64,000 bases of DNA from Enemella evansiae (GTDB lineage Bacteria > Pseudomonadota > Alphaproteobacteria > Rhodobacterales > Rhodobacteraceae): NCBI GenBank assembly GCA_017255395.1, contig JAFKDC010000019.1, positions 1 through 64,000 on the forward strand, read 5' to 3'. The notes beneath the pieces were generated by a model. That model saw only the letters and a program-made list of their open reading frames with translations, was not told the origin of the DNA and did no database searches. Shown here in pieces: positions 18,763 to 31,557 of this stretch (its first letter is position 1; each line of letters begins with the position of its first letter). The position numbers and the translations under genes are program-made.

Positions 18763-19461
18763 CTACTGACCCAGATAAGCGCGGAAGGCCTCTGGCGGGT
18801 CATCGAAGAAGGCCCCGGTCTTCACGGGCGGATGCGCCCTGCCCCCGGCCACCAGAACCACCTCGCGGGCGAAGGCCCGGGCGTCCTCCGGGTCATGCGT
18901 CACCATCAGGGTCAGCGCGCCCAAAGCCTCGGCCACCTCCTGCACCAGCACCAGCATCTCGCGCTTCATCCCCGGCCCCAGCGCCGCGAAAGGCTCGTCC
19001 AGCAGCAGAACGGGGCGCGCCATCAACGACACCCGCGCCAGCGCAGCGCGGCTTTGCTGGCCGCCGGACAGCGTGCCCGGCAAGCGGTCGGCCATGCCCT
19101 CCAGCCCGACCCGCGCCAAGGCCCCGGTCACGCGCTCGCGTTCTTCGGCGCCGGGACGGCGGCCATCGGGGCGCAGCGCCAGCGTCAGGTTGCGCATCAG
19201 GTCGAGGTGGGGAAAGAGGTTGCCGTCCTGAAACAGGATCGAGACCGGGCGCGCCTCGGGTGGGGTGCGGGTCAGGTCCCGGCCCTCCCATATCATGCGC
19301 CCCGACACTGGCGCCCGGAACCCGGCGATCCCATCCAGCAGCGTCGACTTGCCCGCGCCAGACGGCCCCAGCACGGCCACGCGCGCCCCGGGGGCCAGCG
19401 CCAGATCCGCGCTCAGGTCGCCCCGGTCCATGGGCAGGCGGATGTCCTCAAGTCTTAGCAC
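18763..19461 (-). CDS. thiQ: Thiamine ABC transporter ATP-binding protein
   Basis: A 232-residue ABC ATPase. Walker A is GPSGAGKST (32-40), the signature is LSGGQQSRAALAR, Walker B is VLLLDEPF and the switch His is in VTHDPED. It powers uptake of thiamine or its phosphates together with ThiP and ThiB. The start overlaps the end of thiP by 14 bases, so the three genes form one operon, placed under a TPP riboswitch upstream of thiB. It is the last gene. Confidence 0.94.
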   Translation of the reverse strand: MLRLEDIRLPMDRGDLSADLALAPGARVAVLGPSGAGKSTLLDGIAGFRAPVSGRMIWEGRDLTRTPPEARPVSILFQDGNLFPHLDLMRNLTLALRPDGRRPGAEERERVTGALARVGLEGMADRLPGTLSGGQQSRAALARVSLMARPVLLLDEPFAALGPGMKREMLVLVQEVAEALGALTLMVTHDPEDARAFAREVVLVAGGRAHPPVKTGAFFDDPPEAFRAYLGQ

Positions 19462-20962
19462 CGACGCGCCCTCCCCTGTCGAATATCCAGAACAGCCCGA
19501 GGCTGAACATCAGCAGCAGCAGCGCCGCGCCTGCCGCCGCCTCCATCCGGTACGATCCCATCAGCCGGTAGACCTGCAAGGGCAGCGTCGCCCGGTCCGG
19601 GTCCGCGAACAGCGCGATCACCCCAAGGTCGCCCATGGCCAGCGCTGCCGTCAGCCCGGCGGCGAAGCCCAGCGGGCGGCGCAGGCGGGGAAGCCAGACC
19701 AGCCGCAACCACGCCAGCGGCGTCATCCGCAGGCTCGCCCGAAGGCGTCCGTAGTCGCGCACCACCGCCTCGGCCTCTGGCGTCAGGATGCGCAGCGCGA
19801 AGGGCAGCGCAATCAGCGCGTTGATCAGCCCCGTGACGGGCAGCGCCATGGAGAAGGGGTTGACGTAGGGCCGCAGCATCAGGAAGAGCCCGGTGCCCAG
19901 CACCAACGGCGATATGGCGATGGACATCAGCGCCCACAACTCGCCCCGGCGCGTCGCCAGCGGCAAGGCCCAGAGCAGGCACAGCCCAGTCGATCCCAGC
20001 GCCAGCATCAGCGAATGCCCCGCCGCGCGCCATGTGTCGGGGCCAAGCTGCGCCAGCCCCGGCAGGCCGCGCAACACGACCGAGGCCAGCGGCACCAGCA
20101 GGAAGGCCGCCGCAAGGATCAGCCAGCCCGCGTCCCACGCGCGAGTGCCGAGGCCCCCAGCCGACAGCGGCAGGGGCCGGTCCAGCCCGGTGCCGAAGCC
20201 TGCCACCCGGCTCGCCTTCAGCGCCAGCACGCCCGCGCCCAGCCCCAGCGCCAGTTGCACCAATGCCAGCGCCGCCGCGCGCCCAAGGTCGAAGTCGAAG
20301 CGCATGGACTGGTAGATCGCCAGTTCCACGGTGGTGGCGCGCGGCCCGCCGCCCAGCGTCAGCGCCACGGCGAAGGAGGTCAGGCAAATCACGAAGATCA
20401 CCGCGAAGGCCCCCGGCGCCACGCGGCGGATCATCGGCCAGTCCAGCACCCGAACCCGTGCGCGAGGGCCAAGGCCCAGCGAGGCGGCCAGCCGGAACCG
20501 CTCTGACGGGATTGCCAGCCAGCCCTGCAACAGCATGCGCGTCGCCAGCGGCAGGTTGAAGAAGACATGTGCCAGAACAACGCCATGCAGCCCGTAGACG
20601 TCGAAGACCGGCAGGCCGAAGGCCGAAAGGATGCCGTTGACCAGCCCGTTGCGCCCGAAGACCGCGATCAGCCCCATGACCGCGACGATCACCGGCAGGA
20701 TGAAGGGCGCGCCCATCAGCGCCACCAGCAGCCCGCGACCCCAAAAGCGCTGGCGGGCAAAGGCCTTGGCCACCGGCACCGCCAGCGCGACCGAGACCCC
20801 GGCGGAAAGCACCGCCTGCACCAGCGTGAAGCGCAGCGCCAGCCAGTCGCCGGGGCCAAGCGCGCCCAGCCCCCCGGCGCGCCAAAGCACCAGCGCGATC
20901 GGCCCCAGCGTCAGTGCCGCAAGGGCCGCGCCCGCGACTACTGCGACAGACCGGCGCGCCAT
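19448..20962 (-). CDS. thiP: Thiamine ABC transporter permease
   Basis: A 504-residue fused permease with two related halves, each carrying a binding-protein-dependent transport domain. The EAA-type loops that contact the ATPase can be seen at LAASLGLGPRARVRVLDWP in the first half and LRASLRMTPLAWLRLVWLP in the second. About twelve hydrophobic helices are visible. The ATG at 20962 lies inside the 3' end of thiB (25-base overlap), the usual arrangement in thiBPQ operons; the frame continues upstream but antisense-like sequence there has no transporter character. Confidence 0.93.
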   Translation of the reverse strand: MARRSVAVVAGAALAALTLGPIALVLWRAGGLGALGPGDWLALRFTLVQAVLSAGVSVALAVPVAKAFARQRFWGRGLLVALMGAPFILPVIVAVMGLIAVFGRNGLVNGILSAFGLPVFDVYGLHGVVLAHVFFNLPLATRMLLQGWLAIPSERFRLAASLGLGPRARVRVLDWPMIRRVAPGAFAVIFVICLTSFAVALTLGGGPRATTVELAIYQSMRFDFDLGRAAALALVQLALGLGAGVLALKASRVAGFGTGLDRPLPLSAGGLGTRAWDAGWLILAAAFLLVPLASVVLRGLPGLAQLGPDTWRAAGHSLMLALGSTGLCLLWALPLATRRGELWALMSIAISPLVLGTGLFLMLRPYVNPFSMALPVTGLINALIALPFALRILTPEAEAVVRDYGRLRASLRMTPLAWLRLVWLPRLRRPLGFAAGLTAALAMGDLGVIALFADPDRATLPLQVYRLMGSYRMEAAAGAALLLLMFSLGLFWIFDRGGRVGAKT

Positions 20963-21915
20963 GCCTCGATGGCCTCGTCCCGCAGATCCGCCGCCTCGTC
21001 CTCGGAATAGAACAGCACCTTCTCCGGTAGGTCGAGTTGCTGGAAGCCCTCGGGCCACTTCTCCTTGGGCAGGGCTGCGGGGATCGACCAGTTGCCGGTG
21101 GCGATCATCGACTGGAAGTCCTCGGTCAGGATGAAGTCCATGAACTGCTGCGCCAGTTCGGGCTGGTCGGTGCCCGCGAGTTTGGCGGCCAGCTCGACCA
21201 TGAAGTAGTGGCCTTCGGGGAAGATCGCCGCCTTCTTGGTCGTGTCCTCCTCGGCGATGATGTGGTAGGCGGGCGAGGTCGTGTAGGACAACACCATATC
21301 CGCCTCGCCGTCGGTGAACAGGCCGTAACTTTCCGACCAGCCCTTTGTCACCGTGACGATCTTCGGCGCCAGTTTTTCCCAAGCGGCCTGCGCCCCGTCG
21401 CCGTAGACCGACTGCACCCAGAGTACCAGCGCAAGGCCAGAGATCGAGGTGCGCGGGTCCTGGATCACCAGCCGCAGGTCGTCGGGTGCGTCCAGAAGCG
21501 CGTCGAAAGAGGCGGGCGGCTCGGTCAGTTCGGTGTTGTAGACAAAAGCCGTGTGGCCGTAGTTGAACGGCAGGAACACGTCGTCGGTCCAGTCGATGGG
21601 CAGCGTCAGGGCCGAAAGGTCCACCCCGTGCGGCGCGAAGAGGCCGCTCTCGCGGGCCTGCTTGGTCACGTCGGTGTTGAGGCCAAAGACCACGTCCGCC
21701 TCTGTCCGCTCGCCCTCCAGCATCAGGCGGGGCAGCAGGTCGCCGGGCTTGAATTGCAGGTCGCAGTCGCATTGCGCCTCGAAGAGTTCCTCGATGCGCG
21801 GGCCGGGGCCCCATTCCGACACGACGTAGTCGCCCGCGTAGACGGTCAGGACGCTGTCCTGCGCCAGCGCGCCGGTGGTAAGGAACAGTCCCGCGGCAAA
21901 TATCGGTGCCTTCAT
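20938..21915 (-). CDS. thiB: Thiamine-binding periplasmic protein
   Basis: A 325-residue substrate-binding protein with a signal peptide (cleavage near GALAQ, residue 19) and the features of ThiB: the YAGDYVVSEWGPGP strand at the N-terminus, LPFNYGHTAFVYN in the hinge region and SPAYHI followed by acidic residues. It binds thiamine, TMP or TPP in the periplasm and delivers it to ThiPQ. It is the first gene of the operon, about 60 bases after a TPP riboswitch. Confidence 0.94.
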   Translation of the reverse strand: MKAPIFAAGLFLTTGALAQDSVLTVYAGDYVVSEWGPGPRIEELFEAQCDCDLQFKPGDLLPRLMLEGERTEADVVFGLNTDVTKQARESGLFAPHGVDLSALTLPIDWTDDVFLPFNYGHTAFVYNTELTEPPASFDALLDAPDDLRLVIQDPRTSISGLALVLWVQSVYGDGAQAAWEKLAPKIVTVTKGWSESYGLFTDGEADMVLSYTTSPAYHIIAEEDTTKKAAIFPEGHYFMVELAAKLAGTDQPELAQQFMDFILTEDFQSMIATGNWSIPAALPKEKWPEGFQQLDLPEKVLFYSEDEAADLRDEAIEAWRAGLSQ

Positions 21916-21973
21916 GGCATCCTCCAGATTTGCGGCGAGAGGGATCAGCTTGGCCGCTGTCGCGCGGCCCTCA

Positions 21974-22113
21974 CCTTCCCTCCGCCGGTGTTAACCGGTT
22001 CAGGTTCAACGGGTTGATGCGCTTACGCAAATCTCAGACAGGTCTCGCATGGCCCGACCGGCGGACCACGGTCCGACCGGACGGGGCAGGCACCCTGCCA
22101 CCCCGAGGTACGG
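21974..22113 (-). promoter_or_regulatory. TPP riboswitch (THI element) for thiBPQ
   Basis: Read on the minus strand, the conserved blocks occur in order: CGGGGTG (about 22100-22106), CTGAGA (22032-22037), CCCGTTGAACCTGA (about 22001-22014) and GGTTAACACCGGCG-AGGGAA (about 21976-21997). These are the pyrimidine- and pyrophosphate-sensor arms of the thiamine pyrophosphate aptamer. The distance between GGGGTG and CTGAGA is about 65 bases, so the P3 arm is extended by a GC-rich stem. Binding of TPP should lower thiBPQ expression; given the roughly 60-base spacing to thiB, by blocking initiation or by early termination. Confidence 0.92.
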
Positions 22114-22205
22114 CGAAGGCTAACGCCCGCCCGCGCGGCCTACAAGGCGAAACCTCTTGAGAGCGCGCCGCCCCTGCCCTAGGACACCGCCCAAAGGAGA
22201 CCGCC

Positions 22206-23306
22206 ATGAGCCTGAACACCTTCGGACATCTGTTTCGCGTCACCACATGGGGCGAAAGCCACGGTCCCGCGCTGGGGGCGACGGTGGACGGCGTGCCGCC
22301 GGGCGTGGCGATCGACGAGGCCGCGATCCAGCAGTGGCTGGACAAGCGCAAGCCAGGACAGAACAAGTTCACCACGCAGCGGCGGGAGCCGGACGCGGTG
22401 AAGATCCTGTCGGGCGTGTTCGAGGGGCGGACCACCGGCACCTCGGTTCAGCTGATGATCGAGAACACCGACCAGCGGTCAAAGGACTATGGCGACATCG
22501 CGCAGAAGTTCCGGCCCGGCCATGCGGACATCACCTATTTCCAGAAATACGGGCTGCGCGATTATCGCGGCGGCGGGCGCTCTTCGGCGCGTGAGACGGC
22601 GGCGCGGGTCGCCGCGGGCGGACTTGCCCGGGCGGCGCTGGCGCATCTGGCGCCCGGGATCGAGGTGCAGGGCTACATGGTGCAGATGGGGCCCAAGGGC
22701 ATCGACCGCAGCCGGTTTGACCGGGCGCATATCGACCAGAACCCCTTCTGGACACCGGATGCCGTGGCCGCCGGGGAATGGGCCGAGTATCTCGACCAGT
22801 TGCGCAAGGACGGCAACTCTGTCGGCGCTATCATCGAGGTCGTTGCGCGGGGCGTGCCTGCGGGTCTGGGCGCGCCGGTCTACGGCAAGCTGGACACCGA
22901 CATTGCCGCTGCGATGATGTCGATCAACGCGGTCAAGGCGGTGGAGATCGGCGACGGCTTCGCTTCGGCCACCCTGACGGGGGTCGAGAACGCCGACGAG
23001 ATCCGCATGGGCCCCGATGGCCCGGTCTACAGCTCGAACCACGCGGGCGGCATCCTTGGCGGCATTTCGACCGGGCAGGAGATCGTCTGCCGCTTCGCGG
23101 TCAAGCCGACCTCGTCGATCCTGACGCCGCGCAAGACCATCACCGTGACGGGCGAAGAGACAGAGATCGTCACCAAGGGCCGCCACGATCCCTGCGTCGG
23201 CATCCGCGCCGTCCCGGTCGGAGAGGCGATGATGGCCTGTGTGATCCTTGACCACCTGCTGCTGCACCGTGGTCAGGTCGGCGATGCAGGCGGCGTGATT
23301 GGCTGA
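22206..23306 (+). CDS. aroC: Chorismate synthase
   Basis: A 366-residue AroC, which eliminates phosphate from EPSP to give chorismate using reduced FMN, the last common step of aromatic amino acid synthesis. Family signatures are GESHGPALG near the N-terminus, [17 protein letters not shown] in the middle and the [14 protein letters not shown] block in the C-terminal third. The length is standard. An AAAGGAG lies 6 bases before the ATG. It is monocistronic, diverging from the riboswitch-controlled thi operon. Confidence 0.97.
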   Translation: MSLNTFGHLFRVTTWGESHGPALGATVDGVPPGVAIDEAAIQQWLDKRKPGQNKFTTQRREPDAVKILSGVFEGRTTGTSVQLMIENTDQRSKDYGDIAQKFRPGHADITYFQKYGLRDYRGGGRSSARETAARVAAGGLARAALAHLAPGIEVQGYMVQMGPKGIDRSRFDRAHIDQNPFWTPDAVAAGEWAEYLDQLRKDGNSVGAIIEVVARGVPAGLGAPVYGKLDTDIAAAMMSINAVKAVEIGDGFASATLTGVENADEIRMGPDGPVYSSNHAGGILGGISTGQEIVCRFAVKPTSSILTPRKTITVTGEETEIVTKGRHDPCVGIRAVPVGEAMMACVILDHLLLHRGQVGDAGGVIG

Positions 23307-23436
23307 CGCGCCGGGCCTTCTGCAAAAGCACATGCCCCCTTCGGCCCCTTCCGAACCCTCGGGGCGCTGCCTGTGTTCGCGTCAACCCGGAGCCTTTAAC
23401 ACCACCGGGCCAGCCGCTGGCGGCAGGACGGCTGCG

Positions 23437-25368
23437 CTAGAACTCGTCCCAGACCGGCCCGTCCTGCCCCACCGCCCGCCGCGGCCTCGGCGGATCGGGC
23501 GGCCCTGCCTCGGGCCATGCCGTGCCGGACAGCGTCGCCTCCGCGATCTGCATCGGTTCAGGGGCGGGCTCCTCGCCTTCCCAACTGCCATGCAAGAGCC
23601 TGCCGCGCTCGACCGCCGGGTCGGTTTCGGCGGTCAGGCTGCGACCAGCGCCGAAGGCGGCCAGAAGGTCCGTCAGGCGGGTCGCCTCGGCGCTGAGCTG
23701 CCGGCTTGACGTGCTGGCCTGCGTGACCATCGCCGCGTTCTGCTGGGTGACCTTGTCCAGTTCCGCCACCCCGACGTTGATTTCCCTGACCCCGGCGGCC
23801 TGATCCAGCGCCGATGCGGCGATGTCAGAGACCATTTCGGACACGCCGCTGACGCTTTCGACGATGGCGCTCAACCGTTCCCCGGTTTGCCTGACAAGGT
23901 CCTCGCCGTCCTCAACCTGCCGCGTGCTGCCGTAGACAAGGTCCTTGATCTCAGTCGCGGAGGCGGCGGCCCGTTGCGCCAGCCCCCGCACCTCCGAGGC
24001 GACAACCGCGAAGCCCTTGCCGGATTCACCCGCGCGCGCTGCCTCTACCCCCGCATTGAGCGCCAGCAGGTTGGTCTGGAAGGCGATGTCGTCGATGACG
24101 TCGATGATCTGGGTGATCTGCTCGGAGCTTTTCGCGATAGAGGCCATGGCCGAAGTCGCCCGCTCCATGATCTCGCGCCCCTCTTCGGCGCGGCGACGCC
24201 CGTCGGAAACCGCCTCGTCCGCGGATTTCGCCCGCGCCGCCGCTGCCTGCACGCTTTCGGACAGCTCGTCCAGCGCGGCGGCGGATTGCTCCAGCGTCGC
24301 GGCCTGTGTCTCGGCACGGCGCGACATGTCGGATGCCATGCCGGACAGGTCTGCGGCGCTGGTCTCGACCGTCTCGGCACTGCCGCGCAACGAGGACACG
24401 AGGCCCTGAAGCGCCTCTGCCAGCGCGTTGAAATCATGGCAGAGCTTTGCATAGCTCTCGCCCAGCTCCCCCCAGTCCCCCACCTTGATGCGGTGCGAAA
24501 GATCGCCGGATTTCAGCTGGCTCATGGCCAGCCCGAGGGCCTGGAAGAGATCGACCCGCAGGCTGTTTTCCCGTTTCGCGCGGGCCTCTGCCGCGTCGGC
24601 GGCGGCAAGCTGATCGCGCAGCGCCGCAACCCGGCTGGCGATCTGGCCGACCTCGTCGCGCCGTTGCGTGCCGGTGATCTCGACGGCGAAATCCCGCTCC
24701 GCCAGCCGCGACACGGCCTCCGCGACAGCGCGGACCGGACGCGACAGCAGGCGCCCCGCGACATAGGCCAGCCCCAGCGCCAGAAGGATCGAGCCGATGT
24801 AGACGCCCCCGAGGATCAGGTCTGCCCGCTGGCCCTTGGCCTGCGCCTGGGCTGTGGCCGTTTCGGCGCGCGCGCGCAGGCGGGCGCCGAGATCGGTGAT
24901 CTTGTGGCGGGTCTTGGCCAGCGCCGGCAGGAAGGCGTTCCGGATCGACTGGTATTGCCCGAAGAGCGCCTCGCTGTGGGCATTGTCGTAATGCTGTTCC
25001 AGATCCCGCAGCGGCGGCGCCAGGCTGGCCAGTTCCACGCGCAGTGCGGCCCGGGCGCGATCCGACTGGCCATCAAAGACCGCCGCGCCGCTGTCCAGCG
25101 CCCCCAGCGCCGAGGCCAGCTTTGCTTCGAACCCCTGCCACTCAGCCTCGTCGCCCAGGGCGAAAAGCAGCAGGTGGGTTTCGGCTGCATTGAGATCCTG
25201 GATCACCGCCATCAGCTGCGCGTTTTCCGCGCTGGTCGCCGCCTGAAGCGCATAGCTGGCGGCAAGGTCGCGTTTCACCAGCCAGGATGTTATGCCCGTG
25301 ACAGCCAGTGCCGCAACGAATACCCCCGCCAGAAAGAAAACCTGCGCCCGGATGGAAAACCTGCTCAT
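23437..25368 (-). CDS. Methyl-accepting chemotaxis protein with CheR/CheB tether
   Basis: A 643-residue chemoreceptor. An N-terminal helix ([20 protein letters not shown]) and a second near residue 195 ([20 protein letters not shown]) flank a helical periplasmic domain of about 155 residues; HAMP segments follow. The signalling hairpin tip is [20 protein letters not shown]. The C-terminus ends PVWDEF, matching the xWxxF pentapeptide that tethers CheR and CheB. The ligand is unknown. ATG 25368 has GAGG about 8 bases upstream; two earlier in-frame starts add up to 10 residues. No other che genes are nearby. Confidence 0.93.
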   Translation of the reverse strand: MSRFSIRAQVFFLAGVFVAALAVTGITSWLVKRDLAASYALQAATSAENAQLMAVIQDLNAAETHLLLFALGDEAEWQGFEAKLASALGALDSGAAVFDGQSDRARAALRVELASLAPPLRDLEQHYDNAHSEALFGQYQSIRNAFLPALAKTRHKITDLGARLRARAETATAQAQAKGQRADLILGGVYIGSILLALGLAYVAGRLLSRPVRAVAEAVSRLAERDFAVEITGTQRRDEVGQIASRVAALRDQLAAADAAEARAKRENSLRVDLFQALGLAMSQLKSGDLSHRIKVGDWGELGESYAKLCHDFNALAEALQGLVSSLRGSAETVETSAADLSGMASDMSRRAETQAATLEQSAAALDELSESVQAAAARAKSADEAVSDGRRRAEEGREIMERATSAMASIAKSSEQITQIIDVIDDIAFQTNLLALNAGVEAARAGESGKGFAVVASEVRGLAQRAAASATEIKDLVYGSTRQVEDGEDLVRQTGERLSAIVESVSGVSEMVSDIAASALDQAAGVREINVGVAELDKVTQQNAAMVTQASTSSRQLSAEATRLTDLLAAFGAGRSLTAETDPAVERGRLLHGSWEGEEPAPEPMQIAEATLSGTAWPEAGPPDPPRPRRAVGQDGPVWDEF

Positions 25369-25471
25369 CTCGACCTCGATCATCCGGGGCCGGACCACGC
25401 GCCCGACCCTTCGGGGTCAGGAAATACGCAGAGCAGGTAAACAAACCCTACCGAAGCAGGGTCACAAATGC

Positions 25472-26374
25472 CTAAGGGTTTCCGACAGTTTTAGGCGCTG
25501 TCACGGGAACCTTGGCCAGTTGCACCGCAAGGATGCCCGCCGCGATGACCGCAACGCCCAGGGCATCCCATGCGTGCAGCTTCTCGCCCAGCAGCAGCGC
25601 CGCGATGGCCACCCCGAAGAAGGGGTTGAGGAAATGGAAAGTCGCGGCGCGCACCGCGCCGATGCGGTCGATCAGCATCACCCAGACCAGGGTTGCCGCC
25701 AGCCCCGGCACCAGCGTGGTATAGAGGAAGGCCAGAACCAGCTCGACCGACCACAGGATCTCGGGCTGGTGCGGCACCTCCAGCGCCAGCGCAAAGGGCC
25801 AGAGCGCGGCGGAGCCGATCAGCATCTGCAACCCCACCACCATCATGAAGTTCCCGCCAGAGGTCGCGCCCCGCAGCGACAGCGTCGCCACCGCCAGGGC
25901 GATGACGCCGATGGTACAGAACAGCACGCCCAGCGGGTCCATGCCGCCGCCGAACCGGGTGCCCATGATGATCGCCACCCCCACGACCCCCGCCAGAAGG
26001 CCCGCCATGGCCACGGGCTTCAGCGGCTCGCGCAGCACCAGCCAGCCCGCCAGCGCCACCACCAGCGGCATGGTCGAGGCGATGATGGCGGCCAGCGAGG
26101 CCTCGACCCATTGCATGGCGACGAAGTTGAAGCCGAGGTATAGCGCATTCTGGCAGATGCCGAAGAGGATCGTCGCCCGCCACTGGCCGCGCGTCAGGCG
26201 CCATGTCTGGCCCATTGCCCTTGCGAGGGCGACGGCGATCAGCCCCGAGATCAGGAAGCGCAGGGCCAGCGACCCCAGGGGCGGCGCGGCGGCGACGATG
26301 ATCCGCGCCGAGGTAAATGCCGAAGACCACATGGCCGCGAAGGCCAGCCCCATCAAGATCGCGCGCATATCCAT
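25472..26374 (-). CDS. DMT superfamily (EamA) transporter
   Basis: A 300-residue inner-membrane protein with ten hydrophobic helices in two EamA repeats, the layout of drug/metabolite exporters. Typical motifs are MWSSAFTSARI in helix 1 and LREPLKPVAMAGLLAGVVGV between helices 4 and 5. It probably exports an amino acid or other small metabolite; the substrate cannot be inferred. A second unrelated EamA protein lies at 32356-33270. Confidence 0.9.
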   Translation of the reverse strand: MDMRAILMGLAFAAMWSSAFTSARIIVAAAPPLGSLALRFLISGLIAVALARAMGQTWRLTRGQWRATILFGICQNALYLGFNFVAMQWVEASLAAIIASTMPLVVALAGWLVLREPLKPVAMAGLLAGVVGVAIIMGTRFGGGMDPLGVLFCTIGVIALAVATLSLRGATSGGNFMMVVGLQMLIGSAALWPFALALEVPHQPEILWSVELVLAFLYTTLVPGLAATLVWVMLIDRIGAVRAATFHFLNPFFGVAIAALLLGEKLHAWDALGVAVIAAGILAVQLAKVPVTAPKTVGNP

Positions 26375-26443
26375 GCCAAAGGCATATTTTCAAACGGCGC
26401 CGGACGAAAGCGCGTTTTTCAGGGCCGTCCTGCGCCCACAGGC

Positions 26444-26478
26444 AAAAATGCCCCGCCTGCGACCAGCGCAGACGGGGC
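26444..26478 (-). terminator. Terminator downstream of ccrM
   Basis: On the minus strand a 12-bp stem with one mismatch (arms 26467-26478 and 26450-26461, loop of 5) is followed by ATTTTTGCC. It lies 84 bases past the ccrM stop and separates it from the DMT gene. Confidence 0.85.
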
Positions 26479-26561
26479 CAGTAGGGTGCCCGCGGCATAA
26501 GCCTGCAAGGGCACCGGCGGTGTCCGTTCAGGAACGTTGTAGTGGGTCGCGGGAGGCGCGC

Positions 26562-27748
<1,187 letters not shown>

Positions 27749-27750
<2 letters not shown>

Positions 27751-28378
27751 AGTCACTTGCGCTTTCAGCTTGCCACAAGATATCGCGCACCGGGCGGAAC
27801 GAACGTCTATGGAAGGGGGTCACCCCCAGATCTCGGAGGGCAGATTTGTGACACTTTGTCGGATATCCGGCGTTCGTCTCCCAACCATATCCCGGCCACT
27901 GTGTCGCCGCCTCCTGCATGACATCATCCCGCCAGATTTTTGCCACAATTGAGGCCGCCGCGATCGACGGGGACCGCCCGTCCCCGCCCACGACGGTTGT
28001 CGCCGGGCAGCTCAGACCCTGCGGAATCCGGTTGCCGTCGATCAGCAGGTGGTCCGGGGCATGGGGAAGGCCCTCGACCGCGCGGCGCATCGCCAGAAGG
28101 CTGGCCTGAAGGATATTGAGCCGGTCGATTTCCTCGACCGAGGCGACGCCGACCGAAACCTCTGCCGACTGGTGCAGCAGCGGCGCAAGGAAGGCCCGGC
28201 GCCGGGCGGTCAGCTTCTTGGAGTCGTTCAGGCCCTCGGGGATCGACGCGCGGTTCAGCACCACCGCCGCAGCCACCACCGGCCCGGCCAGTGGCCCGCG
28301 CCCGACCTCGTCGACGCCTGCGACCCGCGTCGCGCCCTGCGCCCAAAGCGCCTCTTCCAGGTCCAGTCCCAGTGCCAT
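27749..28378 (-). CDS. rnhB: Ribonuclease HII
   Basis: A 209-residue RNase HII that cleaves RNA in RNA-DNA hybrids and removes single ribonucleotides. The active-site acidic residues are visible: Asp23 and Glu24 in [15 protein letters not shown], the Asp of LLIDGNR and the Asp of [13 protein letters not shown] 28378 gives the usual length; the frame is open for 47 further codons without family similarity. The genome-typical neighbour ccrM lies downstream on the same strand. Confidence 0.95.
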
Positions 28379-28434
28379 GCGGCGGTGAAACCGCAAAGCC
28401 CGCCGAGTCGCAAGGATTCGGTTGCCGGAATACG

Positions 28435-28746
28435 TCAGAGCAGGCCTTCGTCCTGCAATTGCCGCTGCACCAGCGACAGGATCGCCACATCCGCCGGGAC
28501 ATTGCGGGCGGTCAGCCACATGTCCAGACGCGCCTGCTCTTCCGGGGAGAGTTGCAGCAGGATCGCCCGGGTGCCGCCGGGCTGCACCGTCGTGTCCCAG
28601 CCCCGCCCCGCATCAAGCGCGCGCCGCAGGCTCTGGCGCAGCAGGTAGGCCAGCGGCAGATGCGCGGCGGTCGTCCGCACCAGTGCGCGGCGCATCGGTT
28701 CGGGGATGGCCAGCGTCAGGGCCTTTCTGGGGTCGCGTCGACTCAT
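28435..28746 (-). CDS. Hypothetical protein upstream of rnhB
   Basis: A 103-residue, Leu/Arg/Ala-rich helical protein. The start at 28746 has AGGA 7 bases upstream. The N-terminal [17 protein letters not shown] resembles a ribbon-helix-helix strand and helix, but this is weak. It lies 57 bases before rnhB and is likely co-transcribed with rnhB and ccrM. No transmembrane segment or signal peptide is seen. Confidence 0.55.
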   Translation of the reverse strand: MSRRDPRKALTLAIPEPMRRALVRTTAAHLPLAYLLRQSLRRALDAGRGWDTTVQPGGTRAILLQLSPEEQARLDMWLTARNVPADVAILSLVQRQLQDEGLL

Positions 28747-29042
28747 GGGGGATCCTGACTGGAGTACGGCGGCATCCTACCGCGACCCTGCCCCGGGAAA
28801 CGACAGCAAAAGGCCCCGTGCCCGCGATGGTCCGCCTGTGAAACACCCGCAAGCGGTAGGCTGCTCTGCCTGAATTTGCCGAAAATCCGCCGCATCCCGG
28901 ACATGGCGCGGCGATAGCCTGCCCCTGTCGTTCCAAGAGGAGGCAGCCCGCCAAGAGCCATGACGCGACCACAGATGCGCTGCGCGCGATCTTTACCGAC
29001 GGGGCAGCAGCGCCGAAACCGCGCCCTGCCACGCAATCCGAG

Positions 29043-29441
29043 GTGCCCTCGCGCAAGACCGCCACGCGCCGCAAGGCCCGCTCGCGGCGCGCCAGGCTTC
29101 CGCTGGCCCTCGCCGCGCTCGCCGTGGGCGGGATCACGGGCAACAGCGCCTATGCACCGGCCCTGCGCGGGCTGGCCCGCATGGGGGTCATCGTCAAGCC
29201 GCTGTACTTCTGGAACCCGCTGGCACTGTTTGTCTTCGGCGTGGTCGTCTTCAGCCTTGCGATGGGCGGCACCGCGCTGGCCTGCCTGAGTCTTGGCGTC
29301 ATGCCGGCGCCGGTGCACGGAATGCTGAACGCCGGCCCCACAGCCTTCGCGCTTTTGATCGCTGGCATGTCGGTGGTCTTCACCGCCATTCACTGGCTGC
29401 GCGCAAGGGCCATCGGCCTGCCCCGCTGGCGCGACCTTTAG
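29043..29441 (+). CDS. Hypothetical membrane protein
   Basis: A 132-residue frame from a GTG, with a very basic N-terminus (RKTATRRKARSRRARL) and three hydrophobic helices (LPLALAALAVGG; PLALFVFGVVVFSLAMGG; AFALLIAGMSVVFTAIHWL). The true start is doubtful: the same frame remains open upstream to 28860, and the stretch just before (DATTDALRAIFTDGAAAPKP, from 28962) also reads like protein but has no usable start codon, while an AGGAGG and an ATG at 28960 sit in a different frame. A frameshift or an unusual start is possible. No family was recognised. Confidence 0.5.
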   Translation: MPSRKTATRRKARSRRARLPLALAALAVGGITGNSAYAPALRGLARMGVIVKPLYFWNPLALFVFGVVVFSLAMGGTALACLSLGVMPAPVHGMLNAGPTAFALLIAGMSVVFTAIHWLRARAIGLPRWRDL

Positions 29442-29464
29442 GCGGCCGCGCCCCGGCAGTCCGG

Positions 29465-29722
29465 TCAGGCCTGCGGCGGGTGCCCCTTCAAGGCCCACAG
29501 TTCTTCGTTCACCGGCAGGTTCAGCGCGGTGGCGAAACCTGCCTCGTCCAAGGCAAGGATGGCGAGGACATCGCCAATGCCCCGCGGCTCTGCCAGACGG
29601 CCCGGCGGAATGCCTGCGACAAAGGTCGCGGTCCTGGCGTCATTACCCTGAACGCCATCGCCCATCTCGGTCCGGCTGAGGGCGCCCCCCCATCCCGGGA
29701 TGCCGCCAAACGCCGGCGCCAT
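29465..29722 (-). pseudogene. Remnant of a short-chain dehydrogenase, C-terminal part
   Basis: The frame encodes only the C-terminal end of an SDR: GIPPGRLAEPRGIGDVLAIL and DEAGFATALNLPV correspond to the familiar 'P.GR.G.PEDIA..V.FLASD.AGF.TG..L.VDGG' region. The Rossmann fold with GxxxGxG and the YxxxK catalytic motif are missing, and the remnant ends at the groEL terminator. It is best read as a decayed gene. The first 25 or so residues of the frame have no SDR similarity. Confidence 0.6.
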
Positions 29723-29736
29723 AGCCCCGAACGTAA

Positions 29737-29761
29737 CAAAGGCGCCCCGGGGGCGCCTTTG
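29737..29761 (-). terminator. Terminator downstream of groEL
   Basis: An 11-bp perfect stem, CAAAGGCGCCC (29737-29747) and GGGCGCCTTTG (29751-29761), with loop CGG, 63 bases beyond the groEL stop. On the minus strand it is followed by a modest T-rich tail (TTACGTT). A second small hairpin (GTGGCT and AGCCAC arms near 29777-29794) lies between it and groEL. Confidence 0.75.
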
Positions 29762-29823
29762 CTTTGGTCTTCTGCGGCGTGGCTCGCAGGAGCCACCATC
29801 ACGCTTCCCAGAGGGAAGAGTGA

Positions 29824-31497
<1,674 letters not shown>

Positions 31498-31557
31498 TCA
31501 GGAACGGGCCGGTGCGCGGCCCCGGGACGTTGGGCGGGCCATCGGCCCACCACCCCC

